Source: Slackia sp. (lineage in GTDB: Bacteria; Actinomycetota; Coriobacteriia; Anaerosomatales; Anaerosomataceae). Taken from it: a stretch of DNA of 64,000 nucleotides. Location of the stretch: the NCBI GenBank assembly GCA_020725885.1, contig DYEA01000017.1, positions 1 through 64,000 on the forward strand. The letters run 5' to 3'. Under the pieces are notes generated by a model that did not search any database, was not told the origin of the DNA, and was given only the letters and a program-made list of their open reading frames with translations. The translations under genes were made by a program, and so were the position numbers. This document shows positions 16,814 to 25,622 of the stretch, in pieces (positions within the stretch are counted from its first letter, which is position 1; each line of letters begins with the position of its first letter).

Positions 16814-17911
16814 ATGCAACCGACACGGAAGGGTTCTATGGGCAAGCCGGAGAAGCCGGCCCGTGACCTGAAGACCCCGTTTGTCGCCATAGCGCTGATC
16901 GCAGCCATCGTCACACCACTCATCACGGCAGGGTTCGCCTGGGCCAGGCGTGGAGCGACCGTCTTCGTAGACGGCGATCCGATATACGTGCGGACCAGCG
17001 CGTCGACGGTTCAAGAGCTGCTCGCCGAAGCAGCGGTCCCCGTCGACGCGAACGACATCGTCTCTCCGGGGCTTGGCGATGCCGTCGCCGACGGCATCGT
17101 GGTCGTGGTCCGCCACTCGCGCTCCGTGACTATCGATTGCAACGGAGAGCGCCTCGAGCTCGATGTCGTCGGCGCCACCGTCGCAGACGCGCTGGTGGCG
17201 GCAGGTCTGGATCCCTCCATGGGGCTCGACATCGTGCCGGACGTCGACACGCCCCTGTCGGACGGCATGACGATCACCGCTCGCGACGTGTTCGTGCGCT
17301 TGCGGCAAGAGGAGGTCGCTCTGCCGTTCGAGACCGTGGAGCGCCCCGACCCGTCGCTGCCGGAAGGAACTCGCAAAGTGCTCTCAGACGGCGTCCCGGG
17401 CAGAGCGGTGCGGCTCTACGAGGTGCTCGTGGTCGGGGGCGTCGAGCGCGCCAAGTACGTGCGCAGCGAGCAGGTGCTGGTCGAGCCCAAGGACCGCGTC
17501 GTGCTGGTCGGCACCAAGCCGAAGCGTCGCTCGACGCTCGTGGCCATCGCGCCCGTGGCTCCTTCGAGCCGTGCGGCGAAGCCGCCCACGAACGGAGCAA
17601 GGCTCACGGTCGTCTCGACGGCGTACACGCCGTGGGACGCGGGGTGCGGCGGGCTGCGCGTCATCGAGCGCCGCCTGCGGGCATACCGGGTCCCAGAGGG
17701 TTGGGGCATCGTGGCTGTCGATCCCGACGTCATCCCGCTTGGCACGAAGCTGTACGTGCCGGGATACGGCTACGCGGTGGCGGCAGACACGGGTGGAGCG
17801 ATCAAGGGCTCGCGCATCGACGTGTGCTTCTGGAAGGGCGGCCAGAGCGCGGCCCTCAAGGCGGCGCGTGCGTGGGGCCGCCGAAGCGTGACCATCACCA
17901 TCGTCAAGTAG
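16814..17911 (+). CDS. YabE-like DUF348-G5-3D domain exported protein
   Basis: 365 residues from ATG 16814 (an ATG at 16838 with GGAAGGG is an equally good start). After a membrane helix (FVAIALIAAIVTPLITAG) come two DUF348 repeats (VFVDGDPIYVRTSASTVQEL and SVTIDCNGERLELDVVGATV), a G5 domain (LPFETVERPDPSLPEGTRKV) and a C-terminal 3D domain (VVSTAYTPWDAGCGG... AVDPDVIPLGTKLYVPGYG... AADTGGAIKGSRIDVCF) with three Asp of the 3D motif. This is the YabE/Rpf-like architecture, a wall-hydrolase thought to act as a lytic transglycosylase. It directly precedes rsmA, the standard position of yabE. rnmV, usually between them, is absent. Confidence 0.9.
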   Translation: MQPTRKGSMGKPEKPARDLKTPFVAIALIAAIVTPLITAGFAWARRGATVFVDGDPIYVRTSASTVQELLAEAAVPVDANDIVSPGLGDAVADGIVVVVRHSRSVTIDCNGERLELDVVGATVADALVAAGLDPSMGLDIVPDVDTPLSDGMTITARDVFVRLRQEEVALPFETVERPDPSLPEGTRKVLSDGVPGRAVRLYEVLVVGGVERAKYVRSEQVLVEPKDRVVLVGTKPKRRSTLVAIAPVAPSSRAAKPPTNGARLTVVSTAYTPWDAGCGGLRVIERRLRAYRVPEGWGIVAVDPDVIPLGTKLYVPGYGYAVAADTGGAIKGSRIDVCFWKGGQSAALKAARAWGRRSVTITIVK

Positions 17912-17916
17912 GGCGC

Positions 17917-18783
17917 ATGCCGGTCTCACCGCTGGCTTCTCCGTCGGCGACGATCGACGTCTTGGTCCGTCATGGGCTTGCGACGCGCAAGCGCCTCGGA
18001 CAGCACTTCCTCGTCGACGACAACGTGGTGGGCCGGATACTGCGCCTTGCGGACCTGCACGGGCCGGAGCACGTCCTCGAGATCGGTCCCGGGATCGGCA
18101 CGCTCACATGGGCGCTTGCTCAGAGCGCCAGATCCGTGGTCTCGGTGGAGCGCGACGAGCGGCTGCGCCCCGCCCTCGAAGAGGTCGTGCGCGCATGCCC
18201 GAACGTCCGCGTGGTGTTCGCCGACGCCCTCGATGTGGTGCCGGATGCGCTCCGTGATGAGGACGGGGCGATGCCCTCGGCGTTGGTTGCCAACCTCCCG
18301 TACTCCGTTGCTGCGACGCTCGTGCTGCGTTGTTTCGAGCGCATGGCCGACCTCGGAGCCGCCACGGTGATGGTGCAGGCCGAAGTGGCGGATCGCATGG
18401 CTGCCGCACCCGGCAGCAAGCAGTACGGCGCGTACACGGTCAAGCTGGCGCTCCAGGCGAGCGTCGCTGGCCGGTTCCCGGTTTCCCGGGAGTGCTTCCT
18501 GCCGCCTCCCCGCGTCGATTCAGCGGTGGTGCGCTTGGAGCGCACGCGCGAGCGGTCAGCCAGAGACGTCGAGGTCGGCAGCGCGGCCGCAGACGCGGCG
18601 TTCTCGCAGCGGCGCAAGACGGTGCGGAACGCCATCGCTTCTGCGCTCGGCGTGAAGCCGGACGACGTTGGCCAGGTCCTGCTCGAGGAGGGGCTCGACC
18701 CTCAGAGGCGGGCGGAGGAGTTCGCTCCGGCCGAGTACGTGCGGATGGGTCACGCGCTGAGTCGAAACGGCCTCTTACCTTGA
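17917..18783 (+). CDS. rsmA: 16S rRNA (adenine1518-N6/adenine1519-N6)-dimethyltransferase RsmA/KsgA
   Basis: 288 residues from ATG 17917. Conserved features: KRLGQHFLVDDNVVGRIL at the N-terminus, the S-adenosylmethionine loop LEIGPGIGTLTWAL, the acidic VVSVERDERL, and the catalytic NLPYSVAATLVL (NLPY motif). The C-terminal helices contain FSQRRKTVRNAI, where KsgA contacts the helix-45 loop. It dimethylates two adjacent adenines late in 30S assembly. Only five bases separate it from the yabE-like gene. Its stop codon overlaps the -35 box of the veg promoter. Confidence 0.97.
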   Translation: MPVSPLASPSATIDVLVRHGLATRKRLGQHFLVDDNVVGRILRLADLHGPEHVLEIGPGIGTLTWALAQSARSVVSVERDERLRPALEEVVRACPNVRVVFADALDVVPDALRDEDGAMPSALVANLPYSVAATLVLRCFERMADLGAATVMVQAEVADRMAAAPGSKQYGAYTVKLALQASVAGRFPVSRECFLPPPRVDSAVVRLERTRERSARDVEVGSAAADAAFSQRRKTVRNAIASALGVKPDDVGQVLLEEGLDPQRRAEEFAPAEYVRMGHALSRNGLLP

Positions 18784-18808
18784 GTTTTCCAGTTCGCTGT
18801 GGTATAGT
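18780..18808 (+). promoter_or_regulatory. Sigma-A-type promoter of veg
   Basis: TTGAGT (18780-18785), 17-base spacer, TATAGT (18803-18808), followed by GAGGAGGAG ahead of the ATG at 18833. The -35 box overlaps the rsmA stop. A strong veg promoter at this position is classical in Gram-positives. Confidence 0.8.
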
Positions 18809-18832
18809 CGCGCTCACTTGAGGAGGAGTCTC

Positions 18833-19114
18833 ATGGAGTCTATGAACCAGCTCGAGGTCGTGGGGCGGATCAGGAGCGATCTCGAGAACCTCACCGGCAC
18901 GCGCGTCCGTCTCAAGGCGAACATGGGTCGATCGAAGGTGTTCGAGCGCGAAGCCACGCTGGAGCAGACGCATCCGAGCCTGTTCGTCTTGCGCATCGAG
19001 GAGAAGCGCGGCCGTACGGCCAGGGTCTCCTACAGCTACGTCGACATCCTCACGGGCACGGTGGAGCTCAGGCACTGCGATACCGGCGAGTGCCTGTTCC
19101 CCTGGATGAACTGA
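18833..19114 (+). CDS. veg: Veg-like small protein
   Basis: 93 residues from ATG 18833, preceded by a very strong GAGGAGGAG. The sequence has the Veg pattern: VVGRIRSDLENLTGTRVRLKANMGR, a basic start, then an SH3-like beta barrel (RVSYSYVDILTGTVELR) and an unusually Cys-containing tail (RHCDTGECLF). Veg is a short highly expressed protein implicated in biofilm formation and spore physiology in Bacillus. Here it keeps the rsmA-veg-ispE order of Firmicutes. The biochemical role is not established. Confidence 0.88.
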   Translation: MESMNQLEVVGRIRSDLENLTGTRVRLKANMGRSKVFEREATLEQTHPSLFVLRIEEKRGRTARVSYSYVDILTGTVELRHCDTGECLFPWMN

Positions 19115-19163
19115 TCCCGCCTGCGACTTCGAACGCGCCCGCTCAGCCGACGGAAGACCGGAC

Positions 19164-20054
19164 GTGCCTGACCGCGTGACGCTCATCGCTCCCGCAAAGG
19201 TGAACCTGTACCTCGCTGTAGGCGAGCGAGGCCCCGACGGATACCACGCGCTGACGACCATCTTCCAGGCCCTCGACGAGCGGCTTTCGGACCTCGTGGA
19301 GGTGCGCGAAGCCTCCGCATTCGCGATCCGAATGAGCCCGGACCTCGGGGTCCCGCCGCGTGACAACCTCGCGTTGCGCGGCGCCCTGATGCTCGCCGAA
19401 GAGGCCGGCGTCGAGGCGGGACTGGAGATCGCCATCGACAAGCGGATTCCCGCTGGCGGAGGTCTCGGCGGAGCGAGCTCAGATGCCGCGGCGACGCTGC
19501 TCGGCGCATGCGTGCTGTGGGGCCTGGATCCGGCGAGCGAGGTCGTGCGGCGGTGCGTCCGTTCTCTTGGGGCCGACGTCGCCTTCTTCCTCGACGGCGG
19601 CACCGGGTTGTACACGGGGCGGGGGGACGTTTGCGCGGCGGCGCTCCCCACACCTGCGCTCGACCTCGTCGTCGTCTCAGCGGGTGAGCCGGTCTCGACG
19701 AGCGCCGCCTACGCGCTCTTCGATCGAATGCCGCGGGCGACGGCCCCCGGGCCGGAACGCATCGTCGATGCCATCGCGTCCGGTGACGCCGCGGCGATCG
19801 CGGGAGCGCTCCACAACGACCTTGCGCCCGCTGCCCGCGCCCTGTCTGCAGGAGTGGCCGAGGTCGAAGCGTGGTTGAGCCGACAGGATGGCGTCTTGGG
19901 CGCGGCGGTCACGGGCAGCGGGTCGTGCGTCTTCGGGGTGTGCTCGTCGAACGAGGCGGCTGCGCGCGTCGCGGGCGCAGCGGCGGACGCCGGCTGGTGG
20001 GCACGTGCCTGCTCCACCGCTCCTGCCGGAGCCCGGGTGCTCGCGGTCAGCTGA
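19164..20054 (+). CDS. ispE: 4-diphosphocytidyl-2-C-methyl-D-erythritol kinase
   Basis: 296 residues, GTG start. GHMP kinase motifs: APAKVNLYLAVGERGPDGYH at the N-terminus, the ATP loop PAGGGLGGASSDAAATL, and GSGSCVFGV near the C-terminus. It phosphorylates CDP-ME in the non-mevalonate isoprenoid pathway. The N-terminal DGYH and the catalytic Asp region GADVAFFLDGG are present. It lies 49 bases downstream of veg and is followed by spoVG, the usual order (purR between them is absent). Confidence 0.97.
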   Translation: MPDRVTLIAPAKVNLYLAVGERGPDGYHALTTIFQALDERLSDLVEVREASAFAIRMSPDLGVPPRDNLALRGALMLAEEAGVEAGLEIAIDKRIPAGGGLGGASSDAAATLLGACVLWGLDPASEVVRRCVRSLGADVAFFLDGGTGLYTGRGDVCAAALPTPALDLVVVSAGEPVSTSAAYALFDRMPRATAPGPERIVDAIASGDAAAIAGALHNDLAPAARALSAGVAEVEAWLSRQDGVLGAAVTGSGSCVFGVCSSNEAAARVAGAAADAGWWARACSTAPAGARVLAVS

Positions 20055-20135
20055 GTCTCATCCGTCTCGCCATTGGCAGGGAATCCCGCCGTCGCGGCGA
20101 AAACCAACAGGCGAAGGCCGCACAAGGGGGATCGC

Positions 20136-20435
20136 ATGAGAGTCACCAAAGTCACGCTGCGCCCCGTGTCGATGAACAAGGTGTGCGCGATTGCGAGCAT
20201 CGTCATCGACGACGAGTTCGTCGTCCACGACCTGCGGGTCGTCAACGGCGACAAGGGGCTGTTCGTCGCGATGCCGTCGCGGAAGCTCCCGAGCGGGGAG
20301 TTCCGCGACATCTGCCATCCGATCAACACCGAGACGCGCCAGATGATCCAGGACGCCGTCTTGCAGGAGTTCGCCGCCGAGGGCGGCGTCGAGGCCTTCA
20401 AGGCAGCGGCGGAGGCTCTCGAGTCAGCCAGCTGA
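20136..20435 (+). CDS. spoVG: SpoVG regulatory RNA/DNA-binding protein
   Basis: 99 residues from ATG 20136, preceded by AAGGGGG. The sequence begins [20 protein letters not shown] and has [31 protein letters not shown] and [10 protein letters not shown], the SpoVG core that binds nucleic acids. The C-terminal tail is short and acidic. SpoVG affects septation, virulence and cell-wall genes in Gram-positives; presence in an organism with Veg and AbrB supports a Firmicutes-like regulatory set. It precedes tRNA-Gln and glmU. Confidence 0.95.
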   Translation: MRVTKVTLRPVSMNKVCAIASIVIDDEFVVHDLRVVNGDKGLFVAMPSRKLPSGEFRDICHPINTETRQMIQDAVLQEFAAEGGVEAFKAAAEALESAS

Positions 20436-20512
20436 CGCCCGTCCGGGCCTGAGCCGTGTGGTATACTCCGTGCGCTCGCCAAGCGCGCGTCCGGGCGCGC
20501 TCGCGGAGGCGC

Positions 20513-20586
20513 TGGGGCGTAGCCAAGCGGCAAGGCAGGGGACTTTGGATCCTCGATCGTAGGTTCGAATCCTACCGCCCCAGCCA
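20513..20586 (+). tRNA. tRNA-Gln (UUG)
   Basis: Acceptor TGGGGCG (20513-20519) pairs with CGCCCCA (20576-20582), discriminator G and encoded CCA follow. The anticodon loop CTTTGGA gives UUG, glutamine. The T-loop TTCGAAT is canonical. A TATACT at 20462-20467 upstream may be its -10 box, but no good -35 is visible. It separates spoVG from glmU. Confidence 0.93.
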
Positions 20587-20621
20587 GTTTGCCTGGTCGT
20601 CGGATCCGCTGGAAGGTGAGA

Positions 20622-21998
20622 ATGGGCGCGTCGGCATTGATCCTCGCGGCAGGCGAGGGCACGAGGATGCGGTCCCGCCTCCCGAAAGTCGCCCACGAGA
20701 TCCTCGGCGTCCCCATGGTCCGCTATGTCGTCGAGGCCGCCCGGGAGAGCGGGTGCGACCCGATCGTCGTGGTCACCGGGCACGGAGCGGAGACCGTCGA
20801 GGCGCTGCTCGACGACGTGCGTACCGTGCGGCAGGAGCAGCAGCTCGGAACGGGGCACGCAGTCCAGTGCGCCGAACCCGCGTTCGCGGGCCGCGACGGG
20901 TCTCTCGTGGTCCTGTCGGGCGACTCGCCGCTGATCACCGCGGACACGATCCGGTCCCTCGTCGAAGCCAGGGAGTCCTCGGCGGCCGCGGCTGCGGTGC
21001 TGACGGCGCTCATGGACGAGCCATACGGATACGGGCGCATCGTCCGCGACGAGGCCGGCAGGCTCGTCAGGATCGTCGAAGAGAAGGACGCGACCGACGA
21101 CGTCCGTGCTATCCGCGAGGTCAACACGGGCTTCTACTGCTTCGACGCCCGCGTCTTGTTCGAGCACGTCCATGCGCTCGACAACGCCAACGCGCAAGGC
21201 GAGTTCTACCTCACGGACGTGATCGACCTCCTGAACGCAGAGGGTCTGCCGGTCGCCACGGTGCAAGCGCCCGATCCGCGTGAGACGCTCGGCGTCAACA
21301 ACCGCGCGCAGCTTGCCGAAGCCGCGAAGGTCCTCCAGCGGCGCATCAACCTCGCGCACATGCTCGCTGGCGTCACGATGACCGATCCGGACCTCGTCTG
21401 GATCGGCCCGAACGTCTCGCTGGGGCGCGACGTGACGCTCGAGCCGATGACGTTCCTCCTCGGCGAAACGAGCATCCAGGACGGGTGCGTGATCGGCCCC
21501 GGCTCTCGCATCGTCGACAGCGTGGTCGGCCCGGACGCGGTCGTCGACAGCTCGATCGTCGTCGGGTCGTGCGTGTGCGAGGGCGCGAAGGTCGGGCCTC
21601 GCGCCTACCTCAGGCCTGGCACCGTGGTCAGGCCCGGCGCCAAGGTCGGCACCAGCGTCGAGGTCAAGAACTCGATCATCGGCGAGGGCAGCAAGGTTCC
21701 GCACCTGTCGTACATCGGCGACGCCGAGATCGGCGCTGACGTGAACGTCGGCGCGGGTACGATAACGTGTAACTACGACGGCAGACGCAAGCATCGCACG
21801 GTCATCGAAGACGGCGCGTTCGTCGGGTCAGACACCATGCTCGTCGCGCCCGTGCGCGTCGGAGCGGGGGCCGTGACGGGAGCGGGAAGCGCGATCACGC
21901 ACGACGTGCCCGCAGGCGCGTTGGCGGTGGAGCGGGCGGAGCAGCGCATCGTCGAGGGGTGGGCGGAGCGCAAGCGCAAGCAGGACGACGAGGAGTAG
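20622..21998 (+). CDS. glmU: Bifunctional UDP-N-acetylglucosamine pyrophosphorylase / glucosamine-1-phosphate N-acetyltransferase
   Basis: 458 residues from ATG 20622 (GGAAGGTGAG upstream). The N-terminal half has the uridyltransferase loop LILAAGEGTRMRSRLPKV, QEQQLGTGHAVQ, LSGDSPLI, KDATDDVRAIREVNTGFY. The C-terminal half is a left-handed beta-helix of hexapeptides with the acetyl-CoA site (VGAGTITCNYDG) and APVRVGAGAVTGAGS. It makes UDP-GlcNAc for peptidoglycan in the cytoplasm. It starts 36 bases after tRNA-Gln and is followed by prs after 12 bases. Confidence 0.97.
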   Translation: MGASALILAAGEGTRMRSRLPKVAHEILGVPMVRYVVEAARESGCDPIVVVTGHGAETVEALLDDVRTVRQEQQLGTGHAVQCAEPAFAGRDGSLVVLSGDSPLITADTIRSLVEARESSAAAAAVLTALMDEPYGYGRIVRDEAGRLVRIVEEKDATDDVRAIREVNTGFYCFDARVLFEHVHALDNANAQGEFYLTDVIDLLNAEGLPVATVQAPDPRETLGVNNRAQLAEAAKVLQRRINLAHMLAGVTMTDPDLVWIGPNVSLGRDVTLEPMTFLLGETSIQDGCVIGPGSRIVDSVVGPDAVVDSSIVVGSCVCEGAKVGPRAYLRPGTVVRPGAKVGTSVEVKNSIIGEGSKVPHLSYIGDAEIGADVNVGAGTITCNYDGRRKHRTVIEDGAFVGSDTMLVAPVRVGAGAVTGAGSAITHDVPAGALAVERAEQRIVEGWAERKRKQDDEE

Positions 21999-22010
21999 GA
22001 GCTGGCGCCG

Positions 22011-22973
22011 ATGGGAGAGAGCGGCAAGCGGCTGATGGTCTTCTCGGGCACCCACAACCGGGAGCTCGCCGAAGGCATCGTGCGGCACATGGGCATCGAG
22101 CTCGGCAACATCAAGATCTCGAAGTTCGCCAACGGCGAGATCTACGTGCGTTACCTCGAGAGCGTGCGAGGCGCCGACGTGTTCCTCGTGCAGTCCATGT
22201 GCCAGCCGGTGAACTCGTCGATCATGGAGCTTCTGATCATGGTCGACGCAGCCAAGCGCGCGAGCGCCCGGACGATCACCGCTGTCATCCCGCACTACGC
22301 GTATGCGCGGCAGGACAAGAAGTCGGCGGCTCGCGAACCGATCACCGCCAAGCTGCTCGCGGACCTGCTGACGGTGGCCGGCGTGGACCGGGTCATCGCG
22401 ATGGACCTGCACCAGGGGCAGATCCAAGGCTTCTTCAACCAGCCGGTGAACCACCTCACGGCGCTGCCGATCCTCGCCGACTACTTCGAGAGCCTGAAGC
22501 TGCAGGACCTTGTGGTGGTCTCTCCCGACGTCGGACGTGTGAAGGTGTGCAAGAAGCTCTCCGACATGCTCGGAGCGTCGCTTGCGATCATGCACAAGGG
22601 CCGGCCCGAGCACAACGTCGCCGAGATCACGCACGTCATCGGCGACGTCGAAGGCAAGACCTGCATCATCGCGGACGACATGATCGACACGGCCGGCTCG
22701 GTGACCGAGGGCGCCCGCGCGCTCGCGAACAACGGCGCCCGCGCGGTGTACGTCGCTGCGACGCACGGCATCTTCTCGCCGCCCGCGTACGAGCGCATCG
22801 AGTCGGCGCCGATCGAGGAGGTCGTCGTGACCAACACCCTTCCCGTGCCCGAAGAGCGCCGGCACGGGAAGATCCGGGTGCTGTCGGTCGCGCCGCTGTT
22901 CGCGCACGCCATCGAGAACGTGTACAACGACGAGTCGGTGTCTGAGCTGTTCGACCCGGACTTCCAGCTGTAG
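22011..22973 (+). CDS. prs: Ribose-phosphate pyrophosphokinase
   Basis: 320 residues, family length. Features: FSGTHNRELAEGIVRHMG, GEIYVRYLESVRG, DAAKRASARTITAVIPHYAYARQDKK (PRPP synthase signature), the flexible loop, and the PRPP-binding loop IIADDMIDTAGSV. It makes PRPP from ribose-5-phosphate and ATP for nucleotide, His and Trp synthesis. Position after glmU and before rplY/ctc is the classical Gram-positive order. The ATG has AGGAG 10 bases upstream. Confidence 0.97.
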   Translation: MGESGKRLMVFSGTHNRELAEGIVRHMGIELGNIKISKFANGEIYVRYLESVRGADVFLVQSMCQPVNSSIMELLIMVDAAKRASARTITAVIPHYAYARQDKKSAAREPITAKLLADLLTVAGVDRVIAMDLHQGQIQGFFNQPVNHLTALPILADYFESLKLQDLVVVSPDVGRVKVCKKLSDMLGASLAIMHKGRPEHNVAEITHVIGDVEGKTCIIADDMIDTAGSVTEGARALANNGARAVYVAATHGIFSPPAYERIESAPIEEVVVTNTLPVPEERRHGKIRVLSVAPLFAHAIENVYNDESVSELFDPDFQL

Positions 22974-23009
22974 CGCCGCTCGCAACGACACGAGGAGGTT
23001 GTCTGACCG

Positions 23010-23651
23010 ATGACTGAGACGATCGAGATCGCCGCGGAGTCACGCACCAAAGTCGGCAAGAGCGCACGGGCCCTGGCCCGCGAGGGCAAGCTGCCGGCCG
23101 TGCTGTACGGCGCCGGCATCGGCTCGAAGCCCATCCAGATCGACCGGCACGAGTTCGAGCAGATCGCAGCCAAGGAGGGCGTGACGGCGACGCTGTTCAA
23201 GGTGTCGGTGGACGGGCACAAGCCGGTGAACGCGATGATCAAGGAGATCGCGCACGACCGGGTGAAGGGCACTGTGCTGCACGTCGACTTCTGGGCCATC
23301 AAGATGAACCAGCCGGTGACGACCGTCGTCCCGCTCAACTTCGTCGGCCCGTCGGCGGGGGAGAAGGCTGGCGGCGTGCTGCTGCACGAGCTGCGGGAGG
23401 TGCACATCGAGGCGCTGCCCGCCGACCTGCCCGAGCACATCGACGTCGACACCACGCCGTTGCAGGTGGGCGACTCGCTGCACGTGAGCGACCTCGTGCC
23501 GCCTGCTGGCGTGACGCTTCTCGACGATCCGGAGACCATCGTCTGCTCGGTCACCACGCCGCAGAAGGGCATCGAGGCCGAAGAGGCGGCGGCTGCCGCC
23601 GAGGCGGCCGAGCCCGAGGTCATCGGCAGCAAGGCGTCCGAGGAGGAATAG
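23010..23651 (+). CDS. rplY: 50S ribosomal protein L25 / general stress protein Ctc
   Basis: 213 residues: an N-terminal L25 5S-rRNA-binding domain (AESRTKVGKSARALAREGKLPA, AVLYGAG) and the long TL5/Ctc-type C-terminal domain (PLNFVGPSAGEKAGGVL, LHELREVHIEALPADLP, VGDSLHVSDL), with an acidic Ala/Glu tail. It binds 5S rRNA on the large subunit; the long form is a stress protein in Bacillus. The ATG follows GAGGAGG. It sits between prs and pth in the expected order. Confidence 0.96.
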   Translation: MTETIEIAAESRTKVGKSARALAREGKLPAVLYGAGIGSKPIQIDRHEFEQIAAKEGVTATLFKVSVDGHKPVNAMIKEIAHDRVKGTVLHVDFWAIKMNQPVTTVVPLNFVGPSAGEKAGGVLLHELREVHIEALPADLPEHIDVDTTPLQVGDSLHVSDLVPPAGVTLLDDPETIVCSVTTPQKGIEAEEAAAAAEAAEPEVIGSKASEEE

Positions 23652-23660
23652 GCTCCGCGC

Positions 23661-24227
23661 ATGGCACGCCTGATCGTGGGGCTCGGCAATCCGGGCGAGG
23701 AGTATGCCCGGACGCGCCACAACGCAGGGTTCATGGTCGTCGACACGTTGGCTGAGAACCTCGGCGTCCCGTACTGGCGTGAAGAGGCCGGCGCCCGGCT
23801 CGGTATCGTGCGGGTCGGCGACGACGACTTCCTCTTGGCGAAGCCCCAGACGTACATGAACCGCTCAGGCGGCGCCGTCAAGCGTCTGCTCGAGCGCTAC
23901 GAAGTCCCGCTTTCGAGGCTCGTCGTGGTGCACGATGACCTCGACCTGCCCGAGGCGGTCGTCCGGGTCAAGCGCGGCGGCGGCCACGGCGGTCACAACG
24001 GGCTGCGGTCACTGATCGAGTCGCTCGGGACGGGCGACTTCGTGCGCGTGCGTCTCGGCATCGGGAGACCGCCGGGGAGGCAGGACCCCGCCGACTACGT
24101 CTTGGAGCCGATGCGGGGCGACGTGGCCGAGCGGATCGAGGGCGCTGTGCCTCATGCCGCCGCTGCCGTGATGCACGTCATCGAGCGAGGCGTCGAGGAC
24201 GCGATGCGGGAGTTCAACGGCGTCTAG
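23661..24227 (+). CDS. pth: Peptidyl-tRNA hydrolase
   Basis: 188 residues. Active-site features: GLGNPGEEYARTRHNAGF with the catalytic His, KPQTYMNRSG, VVHDDLDLP with the conserved Asp, and GGHGGHNGLRS. It hydrolyses peptidyl-tRNA released by abortive translation. It follows rplY by nine bases. In many Gram-positives mfd follows; here an oppositely oriented M23 peptidase gene follows instead. Confidence 0.97.
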   Translation: MARLIVGLGNPGEEYARTRHNAGFMVVDTLAENLGVPYWREEAGARLGIVRVGDDDFLLAKPQTYMNRSGGAVKRLLERYEVPLSRLVVVHDDLDLPEAVVRVKRGGGHGGHNGLRSLIESLGTGDFVRVRLGIGRPPGRQDPADYVLEPMRGDVAERIEGAVPHAAAAVMHVIERGVEDAMREFNGV

Positions 24228-24263
24228 GCTCGGCGTGCCGGGTCTGGCTCCAGCCGCCGGCGC

Positions 24264-25490
24264 TTACCGCAGGTACGGCATCGGGTCGGTCGGCGTGCCG
24301 TTGATGCGCACTTCGAAGTGGAGGTGCGGACCCGTCGACAGCCCCGTGCTGCCGACGGCCCCGATCGGCTGGCCCTTGCTCACGTGGTCGCCGACGCTCA
24401 CGCGGAACGAGCCGCTTCGCTGGTGCGCGTACAGCGTGGCCACGCCGTCGCTGTGGTCGATGATGATCGTGTTGCCGTAGCCGCCGCGGTATCCGGCGTA
24501 GATGACCGTCCCCGCTCCGGCCGCGACGATCGTAGCGCCGTCGATGGAGCGCGGCGGATCGAGGTTGCGCCCGATGTCGATGCCCGTGTGGAGCTTGCGC
24601 ACCCCGAGGATCGGGTGGATTCGGTACCCGAACGGCGACGCGACTCGGTAGAAGCCGGGGACAGGCCAGGCCATGACGCCTGCGAAGTACCCGGAGCCGT
24701 GGCCGTACAGCTCGGCTGCGATGCGGCGCGACTCCTCTTCCTCTTCCTCTGCCAGCTTGCGCAGCCGCTCCGCCTCGGCCTTGTTCTTGGCCATCAAGTC
24801 GGCCTTCTGCTGCTTGACAGCCTCCTGCTCCGCGAGGCGCGAGCGGTGCTGTGCGCGCAGGTCACGGAGGCGCTTCTCTTCGGCGGCCGCCTCTTGGCGC
24901 TTCAGGTCGACGGCCTCGAGCGTGCGCGCGAGCTCCGTCTTCGCGGCTTCAAGGCGGTGCTGGGTGTCTTCCAAGGCTGCTGCGGTCTGCTGGTTGTCAC
25001 GGATGACGCGTTCGACCAGGGAAGTGCGAGCGAGGAGGTCCTCGATGTCTTGGGCGTCGAGCAAGAACTGGACGAAGAAGAACTCGCCTTGCTTGTAGGT
25101 CTCCTGGAGCCGTTGCGCCAGCAAGGCGCTTTGCCGGTCGTACTCGGCCTGGACCGACGCGATCTCCGACTCTTTGGCGGCCACCTGCGCGCGCAGGTCC
25201 GCGACTTCGGCGTTGAGGCGGCGCGTGCGTTCGGTGGCTTGCGCGATGTCGTCGGCAAGCCCGGCGATGGCGGACTCGATCTCCGCCATCCGCTCTTCGA
25301 GGCTCTCGATCTGTCCGGCCAGCGCCTTCGCGCGCGCGTCGGCTTCCTCGGCGGCCTTGCGGGCGTCAGCGGCGGCCTTCTCGTGCGCCTCGAGGTCGGA
25401 GCGCGTGTAGGCGTGCGCAAGCGGTGCCGCGAGCACGGTGGCGAGGAGGAATGACGCGAGAAGCGAAACGAGGGCGCGTCTGTGTCTCAT
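24264..25490 (-). CDS. Exported coiled-coil M23 peptidoglycan endopeptidase (EnvC/NlpD-like)
   Basis: 408 residues from ATG 25490 (GGAGGAG upstream). Signal peptide with PLAHAY cleavage region, about 240 residues of coiled coil carrying a PcsB-type hinge (QRLQETYKQG... LLDAQDIEDLLARTSLVERV), then a C-terminal LytM domain with the zinc motifs HTGIDIG and HLHFEVR. It should cleave peptide cross-links in the wall, held inactive by its coiled coil until activated. Ends 36 bases from pth, tail to tail. Same hinge occurs in two other exported hydrolases of this window. Confidence 0.93.
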   Translation of the reverse strand: MRHRRALVSLLASFLLATVLAAPLAHAYTRSDLEAHEKAAADARKAAEEADARAKALAGQIESLEERMAEIESAIAGLADDIAQATERTRRLNAEVADLRAQVAAKESEIASVQAEYDRQSALLAQRLQETYKQGEFFFVQFLLDAQDIEDLLARTSLVERVIRDNQQTAAALEDTQHRLEAAKTELARTLEAVDLKRQEAAAEEKRLRDLRAQHRSRLAEQEAVKQQKADLMAKNKAEAERLRKLAEEEEEESRRIAAELYGHGSGYFAGVMAWPVPGFYRVASPFGYRIHPILGVRKLHTGIDIGRNLDPPRSIDGATIVAAGAGTVIYAGYRGGYGNTIIIDHSDGVATLYAHQRSGSFRVSVGDHVSKGQPIGAVGSTGLSTGPHLHFEVRINGTPTDPMPYLR

Positions 25491-25622
25491 GCTGCATCTC
25501 CTCCGGGGGGAGGTCGTGTCCGTCCGCCGGAAGGCGCTCCGCACGCGATTCTAGCAGCGTGGGGCATATACTGCAATCAGAGCGCGCCGCGCTCGGAGGG
25601 CGAACACGGAAGGGGAGGCGCC

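Noticed and set aside
20432-20467. Promoter for tRNA-Gln using CTGACG and TATACT
   Set aside because: The two boxes are 24 bases apart, too far for a sigma70-type promoter.
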